Below, piece by piece: positions 49,001-55,080 of a stretch of DNA of 64,000 nt. Every line of letters begins with the position of its first letter. The stretch's first letter is position 1. The stretch is taken from assembly GCA_020796225.1 (NCBI GenBank), contig CM036760.1:5188001-5252000 (forward strand). Reading direction: 5' to 3'. The stretch is from Arion vulgaris (Eukaryota; Mollusca; Gastropoda; Stylommatophora; Arionidae). The notes beneath the pieces were generated by a model that saw nothing but the letters and a program-made list of their open reading frames with translations, was not told the DNA's origin and searched no databases. A program made the position numbers and the translations under genes.

Positions 49001-50569
49001 GTAATTATATGATTCAAAGTCATAGGTTTCAGGAGACATGGCCACTGACAAAAATGATGTTGCCAAAAAAAAACATGTTTTTAATGGGGATATTTGATAA
49101 TCCTTTTAATCTTATACTAGCAGTTTAAATAATATAAGGTTCCAATACTGAGAATAAAGTATGAAACAAGTGTTTTGAGTCAAAAATCACTGAAAACAAA
49201 CATGATGAGAAACTTGAAACTGCGACTACAATGTTGTTGATCAATCCCGGATGGAGTAGTGGTTCAAGTTACAAAGTAATGTTGGTTTCCCCATCAACGG
49301 CCCTAAAGGTACAGGCAGATAAATTTGCAAGACAGGACATGAAAACGTCACAAGCAAAATAAGGGTGGCTTGATCATAGTTTATGCTGGAATAACATTGT
49401 TTATGTACATATATGAGTGGAGAGTTCCTGTCAGCTGATTCAAAAACAGCAATTTCAACAGCAGTGAGTGTTGATAATGTTACACAGCAGGATTGTTGAT
49501 AATGTTACAGAGAATGAGAGAAAAGAACACAACATCAACAGCTGTAATGAACACCCAGTGGTGCCCATCATTTTATAATAAGAGCTTGATTATTTTTATA
49601 TTGGCTGAAGTCACATGGGATTGTTATATGTGTGCCAGTGTACTGTCATCAGTACTATTTTGTCATCCAGTTGGCTAATCAGATTGAACATTTGTTAGAA
49701 GAATGTATGTGCAGACAGAGTAACAGTACTGTGTTACTGTGTACTCACACTGCACTATATAATATCACAGGATCTATTCCATCCTATTTCTACTATATAT
49801 CTTGTGATTGTCTACATAATTGGACTTGCATGTCATTTATCATTGTGTGAAGTATTAGTATCAGTATCATCAATGCACCATCATGACTGATTCATGATAA
49901 TCAGTCATACATGGTCAAGTCATGATGACTATCATGAATGATAAAAATAAAATTTCTTTCACTGATATGAAGAAGTCTGTCAAAGAGTCTTGATTATGAC
50001 GTGTATTAGAATTGTTAGGTTCCTTCCTCTATCTACTACTTTACTTATACTAATACTTATAATACTAGTGAGTCTAGTGTCATATCTATATCTAAACTAG
50101 TATCACATACATGTTTTTCCAATTCCAAGTTTAGAACAGCTAACTAACTGTAGTAACTTAGTAGCTAGATTTTAAGAATTTATTTATTACTTTTACATCT
50201 TTATAAGTTTCATTACTTTTGTCTTTCCCTTACTGTAAGATCCAATACAATTTATGCTAGCCTAATTTTATATTGCTAAAAATGGAAGAACACACACTTA
50301 ACTATAATTATAATACTTAACCTATGGGATGGCACAAGTCACAAGTGAACCTGATACAGAAGAAATACAATTGAAGTTCACTCACCTTTGTAGTGCACTC
50401 TCAGATTGTTTTGGGACAGTCCAATGTAATTAAACTTGTCTTTGGGGCTCCAAGAACGGGGCAGTGGTGTCTCTACTTCATCCACAGCTGGATACAATTG
50501 CTTCAGCCTGTCAGGGCTGTCTTTGTCTGGAGACGAGGATTCACTTTGTTGAGTAGTGCCCGTCGCCAT
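20791..50569 (-). CDS. RANBP9: RanBP9/RanBPM-type scaffold protein, whole gene, 12 coding exons
   Basis: Joining twelve exons (listed separately) from the ATG at 50569 to the TAA at 20791 gives about 660 residues: a short polar N-terminus, SPRY/B30.2 (about 50-200), LisH (about 228-265), CTLH (about 268-330), a long Ser/Gln/His/Asn-rich linker (about 330-530) and a CRA-type C-terminus (about 540-655). RanBP9/10 proteins are scaffolds of the CTLH (GID-like) E3 ubiquitin ligase in cytosol and nucleus. Length is between vertebrate RANBP10 and RANBP9, and there is no proline-rich N-terminal extension. All borders are GT/AG and all phases agree, but exon 3 lacks about three bases and exon 10 two, breaking the literal frame. 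I infer sequence errors because the rest is intact. A single invertebrate ancestor of RANBP9 and RANBP10 is the likely identity; the symbol is by family. Confidence 0.93.
20985..21320 (-). mobile_element. LINE ORF2 C-terminal fragment (upstream of exon 12 in intron 11)
   Basis: Minus strand reads [20 protein letters not shown] and a [15 protein letters not shown] segment; many substitutions. Confidence 0.7.
21660..22010 (+). mobile_element. Interspersed repeat family H
   Basis: Two related blocks: one near 21670 (GGGGACAATCAAAGGCTAGC) and one near 21855 (GGGGACAGCAAAAGGCTAAC). The second is collinear with 62310-62520, including the AACGCTGGTTGAAATC-like and ATATCACAATCGAATGATAAA blocks. Confidence 0.6.
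22289..22625 (-). mobile_element. LINE 3' fragment with (TGA)n-type tail
   Basis: Plus strand starts TCATCATCATCAGGTGC and runs parallel to 39288-39610. Minus-strand sense is an RT C-terminus. The short trinucleotide 3' tail resembles that of RTE-type elements; the clade is inferred, not proven. Confidence 0.75.
22920..23210 (+). mobile_element. LINE 3' tail, uninterrupted reference copy
   Basis: Plus strand carries CATTGGAGACCATCATTAAA, AAAGATGGAGGTGGATTGGG, GCGGAAAGAGAGTTAAA and the end GAAGAGGATATAGATAGAT. This is the pre-expansion counterpart of 19640-20180. It ends about 11 bp from the exon 11 splice donor. Confidence 0.75.
23223..23334 (-). CDS. RANBP9: RanBP9 exon 11 (CRA region)
   Basis: Acceptor TTTCTTACAG, donor TTAG|GTAAGT; 112 bp. 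Encodes [20 protein letters not shown] and then [14 protein letters not shown] plus-strand LINE tail ends about 11 bp beyond the donor. Confidence 0.96.
24008..24148 (-). CDS. RANBP9: RanBP9 exon 10 (CRA region), two bases short
   Basis: Acceptor TTTCCATCAG, donor TTGCAG|GTTTGT. First half reads [20 protein letters not shown] and KVLSFGR; second half, in another frame, reads [19 protein letters not shown]. The switch lies at a GG and an AAAA run that are each one base shorter than needed, producing a TAA in the literal frame. Confidence 0.88.
24600..24780 (+). mobile_element. SINE family E copy
   Basis: Contains GCAGAAATGGCATGCAACCT, GAGTATTGCACAAACTC, the ATCCTAGGGATCTCC block and a tRNA-like end (CATGACCCCTGAAACACAAG). 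Confidence 0.65.
24780..25330 (+). pseudogene. LINE reverse transcriptase fragment, frame-broken
   Basis: Plus strand shows [14 protein letters not shown], where the RT catalytic box YADD is replaced by YVND, then [18 protein letters not shown] in another frame and [10 protein letters not shown] near 25160. The order fits a Jockey/CR1-like RT with thumb. Stops throughout mean it is dead. Confidence 0.7.
25370..26515 (-). pseudogene. LINE reverse transcriptase fragment with FAND catalytic box
   Basis: Minus strand reads, from high to low coordinate: [16 protein letters not shown] palm, [35 protein letters not shown] with FAND in place of [16 protein letters not shown], then [19 protein letters not shown] and [11 protein letters not shown]. 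Frameshifts separate these blocks. 26385-26515 is a separate LINE tail in reverse, parallel to 59100-59230. Confidence 0.8.
26522..26995 (-). pseudogene. LINE RT fragment and C-terminus, internally deleted
   Basis: Minus strand reads [20 protein letters not shown] and DEQAGF near 26880-26960, then jumps to [25 protein letters not shown] and [20 protein letters not shown]. The end matches 41418-41670. It has a CATCATCATCA plus-strand start, i.e. a (TGA)n 3' tail. Confidence 0.8.
27123..27371 (-). mobile_element. SINE family B copy
   Basis: Left end CTTCTTCAAACGCTCC on the plus strand, GATCTGAGCCTAAGAGCGAT, CCAGTTATGCACCTACAAG, and the right end GGGTCCCAGCACCATACAG. Minus-strand sense. 27372-28489 beyond it contains no recognised gene. 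Confidence 0.85.
28490..29325 (+). mobile_element. SINE family B copy split by a piggyBac-like element
   Basis: The 5' part (28490-28583) has GTGTTGTAGGGGCCCGC, a truncated body and AAATCACAAAGTGTGG. The 3' part (29289-29325) has CAAGTGGTCGATATGGAGC and AAGAAGAAG. The two halves join exactly at one TTAA if the inner element is removed. Confidence 0.85.
28584..29288. mobile_element. Non-autonomous piggyBac-like element (TTAA target duplication)
   Basis: TTAA at 28584-28587 and 29285-29288 flank a 697-bp body with terminal inverted repeats: CACTTTGGCTGCCACC on the left, and the right end reads CACTTTCGCTGCCACC in reverse complement (15 of 16 match). TTAA duplication with short CAC/CCC-type termini is the hallmark of the piggyBac superfamily. 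No transposase-like reading was recognised, so it would depend on another copy. Confidence 0.85.
29460..30221 (-). CDS. RANBP9: RanBP9 exon 9 (CTLH and low-complexity linker)
   Basis: Acceptor TTTCCCCAG, donor ATGG|GTAGGA; 762 bp. Starts with [20 protein letters not shown] and a [14 protein letters not shown] segment (CTLH). The rest is a linker rich in Ser, Gln, His, Asn and Pro, ending with acidic residues (DDEEM). The linker is not conserved in sequence with vertebrates, but its position and composition are. Confidence 0.95.
31264..31513 (-). mobile_element. SINE family A copy in RanBP9 intron 8
   Basis: Complete copy: CTTCTTCTTCTTTGCG, CACTCTTTGTGATATGTTTG, GCATAGACTTCTACACG, GGCAGGTAACAGTGGTTC and ATTTGGGTCC-GTAACCAC. 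Sense minus. 30222-31263 and 31514-31642 show no other confident feature. Confidence 0.85.
31643..31755 (-). CDS. RANBP9: RanBP9 exon 8 (LisH)
   Basis: Acceptor TTTCCACAG, donor CAGA|GTATGT; 113 bp. Encodes [20 protein letters not shown] and a [11 protein letters not shown] segment. This is the LisH dimerisation motif. Confidence 0.95.
32255..32460 (+). mobile_element. LINE 3' tail fragment in intron 7
   Basis: Reads [17 protein letters not shown] and then [20 protein letters not shown] with few disruptions, then AQDRVLRSY. Belongs to the group at 5795, 8465 and 55690. 31880-32050 may be another decayed repeat. Confidence 0.75.
32618..32700 (-). CDS. RANBP9: RanBP9 exon 7
   Basis: Acceptor TGTCTTTCAG, donor CACAA|GTATTA; 83 bp. 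Encodes [20 protein letters not shown] and EFQTALHK, the link from SPRY to LisH. Confidence 0.92.
32800..33165 (-). mobile_element. LINE 3' tail fragment in intron 6
   Basis: Minus strand reads [14 protein letters not shown] and [20 protein letters not shown], parallel to the plus-strand copy at 45690-45990. Confidence 0.75.
33515..33870 (-). mobile_element. LINE C-terminal tail with LLQDCP motif
   Basis: Minus strand reads [20 protein letters not shown] and [15 protein letters not shown], with NEKLYGG afterwards. A shorter relative is at 13700-13790. Confidence 0.7.
34030..34375 (+). mobile_element. LINE ORF2 C-terminal fragment in intron 6
   Basis: Plus strand reads [20 protein letters not shown] and [15 protein letters not shown]. 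Same group as 18990-19430. Confidence 0.8.
34383..34830 (+). mobile_element. Composite of two tRNA-type SINEs, G2 nested in G1
   Basis: G1 starts CTTCTGTAGCTTAAGAGG with a GGTTCAAACTCTG B-box-like site, is interrupted at about 34450, and resumes near 34638 with GCGGCGGGCAGTTTGGAAGC. The insert (about 34452-34637) is G2, itself tRNA-like (GCGTGTTCATAGCGCTG, B box GGGTTCAATTCC) and ending in an A-rich tail. Uninterrupted G1 is at 12295-12555; solo G2 is at 57350-57520. The G1 end lies about 21 bp from the exon 6 donor. Confidence 0.75.
34852..34953 (-). CDS. RANBP9: RanBP9 exon 6 (end of SPRY)
   Basis: Acceptor TTATTACAG, donor AAG|GTATT; 34 codons in phase 0. Encodes [20 protein letters not shown] followed by [14 protein letters not shown]. 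Confidence 0.96.
35040..35430 (-). mobile_element. LINE ORF2 C-terminal fragment in intron 5
   Basis: Minus strand reads [16 protein letters not shown] with stops around it, parallel to 18990-19430. 35431-36850 is AT-rich intron with no recognised gene; 36235-36350 resembles the repeat at 23590-23700. Confidence 0.65.
36851..37085. mobile_element. piggyBac-type MITE in intron 5
   Basis: TTAA at 36851-36854 and 37082-37085. Termini CCCTTTCGCTGCTA (left) and CCCTTTAACTGCTA (right, reverse complement), 12 of 14 identical. Internal (GT)n(AT)n microsatellite at about 37033-37064. The right edge lies about 20 bp from the splice donor of the 23-bp exon 5. Confidence 0.75.
37106..37128 (-). CDS. RANBP9: RanBP9 exon 5, a 23-bp microexon
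   Basis: Acceptor TTTAAACAG, donor CCA|GTAAGT. Encodes (G)IAFTDLP, exactly the residues missing between exons 4 and 6. A TTAA-flanked MITE ends only about 20 bp inside the downstream intron. Confidence 0.9.
37270..37455 (-). mobile_element. LINE C-terminal tail with LQNCP motif
   Basis: Minus strand reads [18 protein letters not shown] and then LERNAGP. Related to 15799-16029. Confidence 0.65.
37610..38185 (-). mobile_element. LINE 3' fragment split by a SINE A insertion
   Basis: Left part 37610-37816 and right part 38064-38185 are collinear with the uninterrupted copy at 39300-39590. The break carries a near-exact duplication of ACATGYCTGAAA. Confidence 0.85.
37817..38063 (+). mobile_element. 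SINE family A copy nested in a LINE tail
   Basis: Plus-strand sense: GGTTGCCGGGGCCCAAATTT, GTCGAAAGAGGCGACTAAGG, GAAATCGGATGCATG, GATCAAACATATCACAAAG and the 3' end CGCAAAGAAGAAG. Flanked by direct repeats at 37803-37816 and 38064-38079. Confidence 0.9.
38490..38703 (-). mobile_element. SINE family A copy with internal deletion
   Basis: Has CTTCTTCTTCTTTGCG, GATATGTTTGATCTTTG, GTTTGGTAGGCCC, then lacks the CACGTTTAGGAC block and resumes CCAAACCTCCTTAGT. Ends GGGCCCCGGTAACCACT. 38215-38300 just before has a tRNA-like GGGTTCAATCCCAC site and may be another SINE head. Confidence 0.8.
38982..39149 (-). CDS. RANBP9: RanBP9 exon 4 (SPRY)
   Basis: Acceptor TTCAG|GA, donor CTTG|GTATGT; 168 bp. Encodes [20 protein letters not shown] and then a [14 protein letters not shown] segment, diagnostic of RanBP9/10. 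Confidence 0.96.
39288..40050 (-). mobile_element. LINE ORF2 C-terminal half in intron 3
   Basis: Minus strand reads, in order, [15 protein letters not shown] and [13 protein letters not shown] (after the palm), then [42 protein letters not shown] and [15 protein letters not shown], ending in a (TGA)n-type tail. Frameshifts separate the blocks. It is the best-preserved member of its group here and the reference for 85-560, 22289-22625 and 37610-38185. Confidence 0.85.
40360..40615 (-). mobile_element. tRNA-derived SINE-like repeat
   Basis: Minus strand begins with a tRNA-like head (GAGCCACAGTAGCGTAGTTG and B box GGTCCGGGTTCAGTTCC). The body, with GGTACC-AATTAAGG on the plus strand, resembles 45245-45425. 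A clade-level assignment is not possible. Confidence 0.55.
41286..41332 (-). CDS. RANBP9: RanBP9 exon 3 (SPRY), about three bases short
   Basis: Acceptor TTCAACAG, donor CCAG|GTATT. The 3' half reads GVNMNRLPG in the correct phase. The 5' half, expected to encode a YMGIGLS-like stretch, lacks about three single bases at short runs, so the literal frame has a TGA. Without that loss the exon would be 50 bp. Confidence 0.85.
41418..41670 (-). mobile_element. LINE C-terminus in intron 2
   Basis: Minus strand reads [17 protein letters not shown], then [20 protein letters not shown] and [20 protein letters not shown] in one frame, ending at a stop followed by a TTGATGATGATC tail. Closely matches 26522-26776. 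Confidence 0.85.
41740..42000 (-). mobile_element. tRNA-derived SINE family G1, reverse
   Basis: Minus strand starts GCGTCTGTAGCTCTAGCGG with B box GGTTCAAACCCC, followed by GGTGGGCAAGTTTGGAAGC. No G2 insertion in this copy. Confidence 0.75.
42345..42490. mobile_element. Possible hAT-like fragment
   Basis: AAAGTGGGCTGTTGCCC and TGTTTGGGAAC near 42450-42482 resemble the right end of the element at 47861-48296. A matching target duplication was not found. Confidence 0.4.
42715..42910 (+). mobile_element. SINE family E copy
   Basis: Complete layout: AGGGTTGACTTCATT, GGTTTTACCCCAT, GCAGAAATGGCACGTCACCT, TATTGCACAAAGC and the tRNA-like end CCACTTAGCTACAGAGACCC. 42911-43240 beyond it is unassigned; a minus-strand reading there ([16 protein letters not shown]) is not recognised. 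Confidence 0.75.
43245..43385 (-). mobile_element. SINE family E copy, reverse
   Basis: Contains CTCTCGGCAGGTGGCGCACC and GCAATGAAGTCAATCCTTCG. The tRNA-like end is missing. Confidence 0.7.
44179..44320. mobile_element. Short TTAA-flanked MITE in intron 2
   Basis: TTAA at 44179-44182 and 44317-44320. Left terminus CTCCTTGTGGACCAAA; right terminus in reverse complement CTCTTAATGGACCAGG, 11 of 16 identical. 142 bp in all. A solo right end lies at 8392-8424. Confidence 0.6.
44809..44920 (-). CDS. RANBP9: RanBP9 exon 2 (SPRY)
   Basis: Acceptor TTAAAG|GT, donor GATGG|GTATGT. Encodes [20 protein letters not shown] and [15 protein letters not shown], the most conserved part of the RanBP9 SPRY domain. 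Completes the glycine codon split by intron 1. Confidence 0.95.
44988..45245 (-). mobile_element. SINE family B copy in intron 1
   Basis: Plus strand: CTTTGGACGCTCCATGTC, GTCTAAGAGCGATTGTATG, TACTAAGGTAGGTTCCC, then AGACATGCCTTGTAGGTCGC. Moderately diverged. Confidence 0.8.
45690..45990 (+). mobile_element. LINE 3' tail fragment in intron 1
   Basis: Plus strand reads [19 protein letters not shown] and [20 protein letters not shown], closely related to 32800-33165 on the other strand. Confidence 0.8.
46450..46690 (-). mobile_element. LINE RNase H-like fragment
   Basis: Minus strand reads [20 protein letters not shown] (G-N/K-E-x-A-D motif of RNase H ends) then [12 protein letters not shown]. 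The upstream part of the domain is missing. 46025-46160, 24285-24380 and 56540-56720 share a neighbouring [12 protein letters not shown] block. Confidence 0.65.
47490..47742 (+). mobile_element. LINE 3' tail with (GAT)n end
   Basis: Plus strand reads [37 protein letters not shown] and ends GGATGATGATGATTG. A second, more decayed copy of this tail is at 48840-49005. Confidence 0.7.
47861..48296. mobile_element. hAT-like non-autonomous DNA element
   Basis: Left end CAGCGTTTCCAAAAGTGG; right end in reverse complement CGTAGATTCCCAAACTTG. Flanking 8-mers GTCTAGAA (47853-47860) and GTTTAGAA (48297-48304) differ at one base, consistent with the 8-bp hAT target duplication. The inside is AT-rich and no transposase reading is visible. 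Confidence 0.6.
48840..49005 (+). mobile_element. Decayed LINE 3' tail
   Basis: Related to 47490-47742 at CAGTAGCCTGTCAGAGTG and GCAGTCAATCTTCGATGCAG. 48305-48839 and 49006-50385 are AT-rich first-intron sequence with no gene recognised. Confidence 0.55.
49883..49908. repeat. Perfect 9-bp inverted repeat
   Basis: ATGACTGAT and ATCAGTCAT separated by the 8-base TCATGATA, within a TCATGA-rich patch (49870-49950). Confidence 0.8.
50386..50569 (-). CDS. RANBP9: RanBP9 exon 1 (start codon)
   Basis: Opens [20 protein letters not shown] and ends at NLRVHYKG before the donor AAAG|GTGAGT. The ATG has a favourable AAAATGG context. It encodes the polar N-terminus and the start of the SPRY region ([14 protein letters not shown]). 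Phase after the exon is 1. Confidence 0.92.
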
Positions 50570-51929
50570 TTTGATCCGTCTCTTTCTCTCTGTCTCTCTT
50601 TCAGTCTTTCGCAGCTGTGACTGAAGCCGGATGTGACGAAAAGTATACTTTTTTTTGTGGATGGGGACCGTTCCTTTATACTATATCAGTCTGACTCAAT
50701 TAAATAGTATCCAAACTGCAGCCGATAAACTGTAGATAACGCAATCTTTACTGTCTTTCACTAACTATTAGCATACATTGTTGAAAAGTGTGTCAACATG
50801 TCAGATACTGTAATTTTTTACAAAACTATTTTAGCTATGAAAAAAACCACTAAATTCTAAAAATGAAAACCCTTCTAATAACACAACAGTTGACAACACT
50901 ACCCAAAAGTCTGAATATAATTATTTTAGTGTTAATTTTTAATGAGTTTAACATTTACTATTATAAATGGACAACAAATATTACTTTAAAAATAATAGTT
51001 TTATATAAATATATGAAGTGAGATCATTTGCAACCTGTATTTTGCAACAAGTGGGTTAAAAAATGTACAGCTTTTACGATGTAAGAAAATAAAGTTCATT
51101 TAGTAATGTTAGCTCTTCAATATAGAGAAATTTAAAGTAGTCTTAGCAAAAAATCTCAACTTCCTGTTTTATATTGCCATAGTATGAGATTGTCCCGGTT
51201 ACTGTTCCAATCTGTTGATCTGGTGTAGGATACAATGTTTACGTCTTGATAATGTCGTTAGTAGTTATTGACTGGCTAGTAGTAAACTGGCCTACTGTTG
51301 CTACTACCAGTCACATTCACCGCTCAATGCCACACACAATTAACGAGTACGTATTTGTGTCCATTTTATATTTAGATATTAATTATTAATAGTAGAGGAT
51401 AATAATGTATATAATTTAAATATATACAGTATGATAGTATAGCTATGACGTATATTATTAAATATTAGTACTAGTAGATAGGTAGCTAAGAGTGGCTAAG
51501 ACTATGTTAATATATCTATTAAATAATTTTATAATCGAATTGTCTTGTGTAACTCTCACTATTTAATTGTGTGTTATTGCGTTAATCATTTACAGTTGGA
51601 TATGGCATCATATATTATATATGCATATGGTATGACTATCATCTATGAGTGAGGGTTACAGATATAATGTATAATAAATGTATATAATGACTTAACAAAA
51701 GTTGATATTCCCTTAAAATATATGCCAGAGCAAACCCATTGGAGATAATAGACCACAAGTATATATTATATGGACAAAAATGAGGTCTCATTTGCATTAC
51801 AGTGGGAATTTGTGCTGCAAGTTTAAAGCAGATATGAATCAAGCTAAGGTTTTTCTGACATGACTCTCTTAACAATCACATAGTGAATACATCTACTCCA
51901 GTTGTCAACATATGTAATGAAGACATTGA

Positions 51930-52310
51930 TAGAAGTGAGACACTGAAATATCTCAGAATTTTTGTAAACAGAAGCCTATAATTTAAGAGTCATGTTGATA
52001 ATGAAATCCTAAATGCCATAAGAGCTAACAGCTCTCAAAGTTATGGCAAAGGCAGATATTAAAAAACCTGCTTATCCTTCTTTATTGGAGATATGTGCTG
52101 AACATGGTGGACTATGGTCTTGGTCTCCTGACAGTGAGCAGAACATTGCTGGACAAGTTGGATAGGATCCAAAAGTAGGTGTATGCTTGGTTGCACAGGA
52201 AACACGTCATGCGAGGCAATGCTCTTTGACTTTCCAACGATAGCCATGGGACACAAAGTTGCACAGGTAAAAGCTTATCTGAAGACATAAGTCAACATCT
52301 ACACCAGTGT
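51930..52310 (+). pseudogene. LINE reverse transcriptase C-terminal fragment
   Basis: Plus strand reads YLRIFVNRSL and FKSHVDNEILNAIRANSSQS, then a frameshifted thumb with LDRIQK-like and MGHKVAQVKAYL-like positions. Jockey/CR1-like layout; stops throughout. 53395-53650 (SFKEHATNK near 53445) may be a similar fragment. Confidence 0.6.
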
Positions 52311-52464
52311 TGTCCATTGTTTATATATACTGGGCGCACCTTACTAATGAGTGGAGGCGCGGACGTCATGTGGAAATTTCAATAATAATAATGGTCAAGT
52401 AATATTATTAGTAACATTAATTTGAAAAATTGTCAGGTATACAGACCCCACTGTCTGAACTAAA

Positions 52465-53070
52465 GGGTTTAAAAGCCGAAAGATTGACTTCATTGCACTG
52501 GGTTTTACCCCATCTGGCTCGGTCCCTCTCAGCAGAAATGGCACGCCACCTACCGAGAGTATTGCACAAACTCCGTAGCTCCGGCAACAATCCTAGGGGT
52601 CTCTGGAAAAACTGCACTTGTGAACAGAACAGGTTGGCTGAAATCGGATGCACATGTCCTAAACATGTAGAAGTCTATGTGTTCATAAGTACGGTTCCAA
52701 CTTCACTGCAACGGTCACCCCATAATTGCTCCGTCCCTGTGCCAATGAAAATCACACGAAATACTAACAACTGTGAAATGTTTCCTGTGTGAACTAATTC
52801 CAGAATGAAACAGCCGTGTACCGCCACAATAAGAAACCTGCACCGCATAAAATGCATATGGCCGTCACTAATGTAGCAACACAAGTGTTTAGGGGCCTAC
52901 TAAACCAATGTGCAACGTATACACGTTCTTGGCAAAGATCAAACATGTCACAGGGAGTGATTAAAATTGGTCGCAAAGAAGAAGAACAGAATGGTGCGGT
53001 CTGAACTCGAACCCATGACCTTCGACTCGCAAGGCAAAGGGCTTAACCGCTCAGCCACAGAGACCCCTTG
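52465..53070 (+). mobile_element. SINE family E copy split by a 5'-truncated SINE A
   Basis: E head at 52465-52632 and E tRNA-like end at 52984-53070 (GAACTCGAACCCATGACC, CTCAGCCACAGAGACCCC). Between them sits SINE A (52633-52983), starting at TTGGCTGAAATCGGATGC and ending in GCAAAGAAGAAG. The flanks share GAACAGAA. SINE A is itself split by an unidentified 200-bp insert at about 52681-52884. Confidence 0.75.
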
Positions 53071-54965
53071 AACTGAACTGAAGTCAAGGTTGTCTTACAG
53101 TTGATTCCGTCTCAGGAAATACTAGTACCCTAGACTGCAAAGCACATATTTAAGGATTGTTCCAAATATACTACACTGAGACAAACTCACTAGTCTATTG
53201 AGACAACACATGAAAGAAAGTATATTGTATAATGTACATTGAGATACAGTGCAAGCTAAATTGTATTACCTACTGGTCCATTGATTCAGAGACACTGGTG
53301 AATTATATGAAGGCAGCTGTGACATTGTTCATTCTGAACAGAAATATAGTCCATACACCTGCACCATATGCCACTTTGTGTGGATTACTGTGTAAAGAAC
53401 CAGCTCATCGAAATACCTGGAGTGCCTTTTGATAGAAGCCAGAGTTTCAAGGAGCATGCCACTAACAAAGATTAAGAAAGATGACAAATTAGACCGCATG
53501 AAGAGATCCACAGGTGCAATAAAATAAAGTGCCAGGGTCAGTGAGCTGGCACTGACCAAGACCCTACTCCACCTCCAAGTGGTGGCCATGAAACATGCCG
53601 CTGCACTTTAGTCTGGTAACGCAGTAGGAATCAAAGGGAGGCTACCATGTGATTAGTTGCAAATTGTATGAGATTTGTTTGCACAATGAACGAAGAGAAT
53701 CTCAGAGTGACTGCGCCTACACAAGTCTCCTTGCCAACATCTAATTGGACAGAAACAGTGCAAATGACCGAGATACTGTTTCTGGCAACTGCACCCAAAA
53801 AAAATCATATGTCAGTGTAAAGTCAGTCCATCCAGAGTCATGCTGATTGGTCACACCAGAATTCCACATTCCTGGTTAAACTCTGTTAATCGCTTATGTT
53901 CCTTTACTGCAACATAAAAAACCAAAGATATGGGACAATTAAGCCGTCTGATTGGCTCTATCAATATTGCTGATATAAGTATATCTGTAATTTCTGCTTC
54001 CCTGAAAAGAAAAAATTAAAAGTGAATTCTATAAATTCCTTGGGTCTATCAAAACGATACACTTCCCCCCAAAAAGGTTGAAAATATTCCTTATCTGTAA
54101 TGACCTTACTTTGACAGAAATAGTGGCAAGTCATGCCCATTCTCTTTGGCTCAGATCATATGCAAGCTGCATTGAGTGACTGAGAAGTAATCAATAAAAA
54201 GTCCACAATGTTCAGTGCAAGAAAGAGGGAAGAAGTATGGGGCTGTCAGGTCAAGCAAACCCAAGCATCACTTTTGACTGAAATGTGAATGCCCTTGTCC
54301 TATATGTTGTAGTAAACTAACAGGTGCGCAATGTATTCTTGTTATTGGTACAAACCACACAGATCACAAAGAGTGGTTTATTTAATTAATAAGAACAAAT
54401 GCAATCAAACAGAACAGCAGTAATGGCCATGAGATTTCTGCTTGGTTATCTAACTGTTCAGGTTCAAACCCAGATATACCAAGCACATGCCTACCTTCAT
54501 ATCATCACTAACAAATAGCATTCACTGTGTGAGGAAATGAGAAAAAAAAAGGGGCAGCCATTGTTTAGGGTCGTCAATGTGTTTGGAAATTCTTTGGTTC
54601 GAGGACTTGAGCAAAATTTCTGGTGATCTCACAGTACACAGTTTGACTACACTAAACCCTGATCCATTACTTAGATATATAAATTACATGTACCCCTGAA
54701 GTCAACAATAAAGCTTGCTCAATGTGAGGATACTGGCTATAAGTAAGCAAGCCTTCACTCAAATATCAGTCAGAGGCATATTAGACGCTATAACTGTGCC
54801 TGACTTGCATAGCAGGCGAATATTAGGGTTTCAGACCTCCAGGTAAGGAGATGTATTTTACCAGGCCAAAGATCAGATACATTTTTTAACAGACTTCATA
54901 CAACATGTTGATTTGAGATAATCATATTCAGATTACCTGTATTTTGTATCTCACACAGGTAGAAA

Positions 54966-55080
54966 ATGAGAATTGAACTGTTTGAGCTGCGCTTTAACAA
55001 CACAAATTCTATCTACATAGCTGGACAAGTTATAAGTGGAAGTGTGGTGATAAAACTGGCCAAAGAAACATGGATCAACT
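54966..55080 (+). CDS. Arrestin-domain gene exon 1
   Basis: ATG in an AAAATGA context; 38 codons plus one base; donor AACT|GTAAGT. Encodes the first beta strands with GQVISGSVVIKL. Confidence 0.87.

Larger units (their letters stand above)
50570..54965. other. Intergenic region between two divergent genes
   Basis: RanBP9 starts leftwards at 50569 and the arrestin-domain gene starts rightwards at 54966. 50570-50640 is a pyrimidine/purine-biased probable 5' UTR of RanBP9; 50640-51930 is AT-rich with no TATA box I would defend. The rest contains LINE and SINE fossils listed separately. Promoters are presumed but not visible as motifs. Confidence 0.6.
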
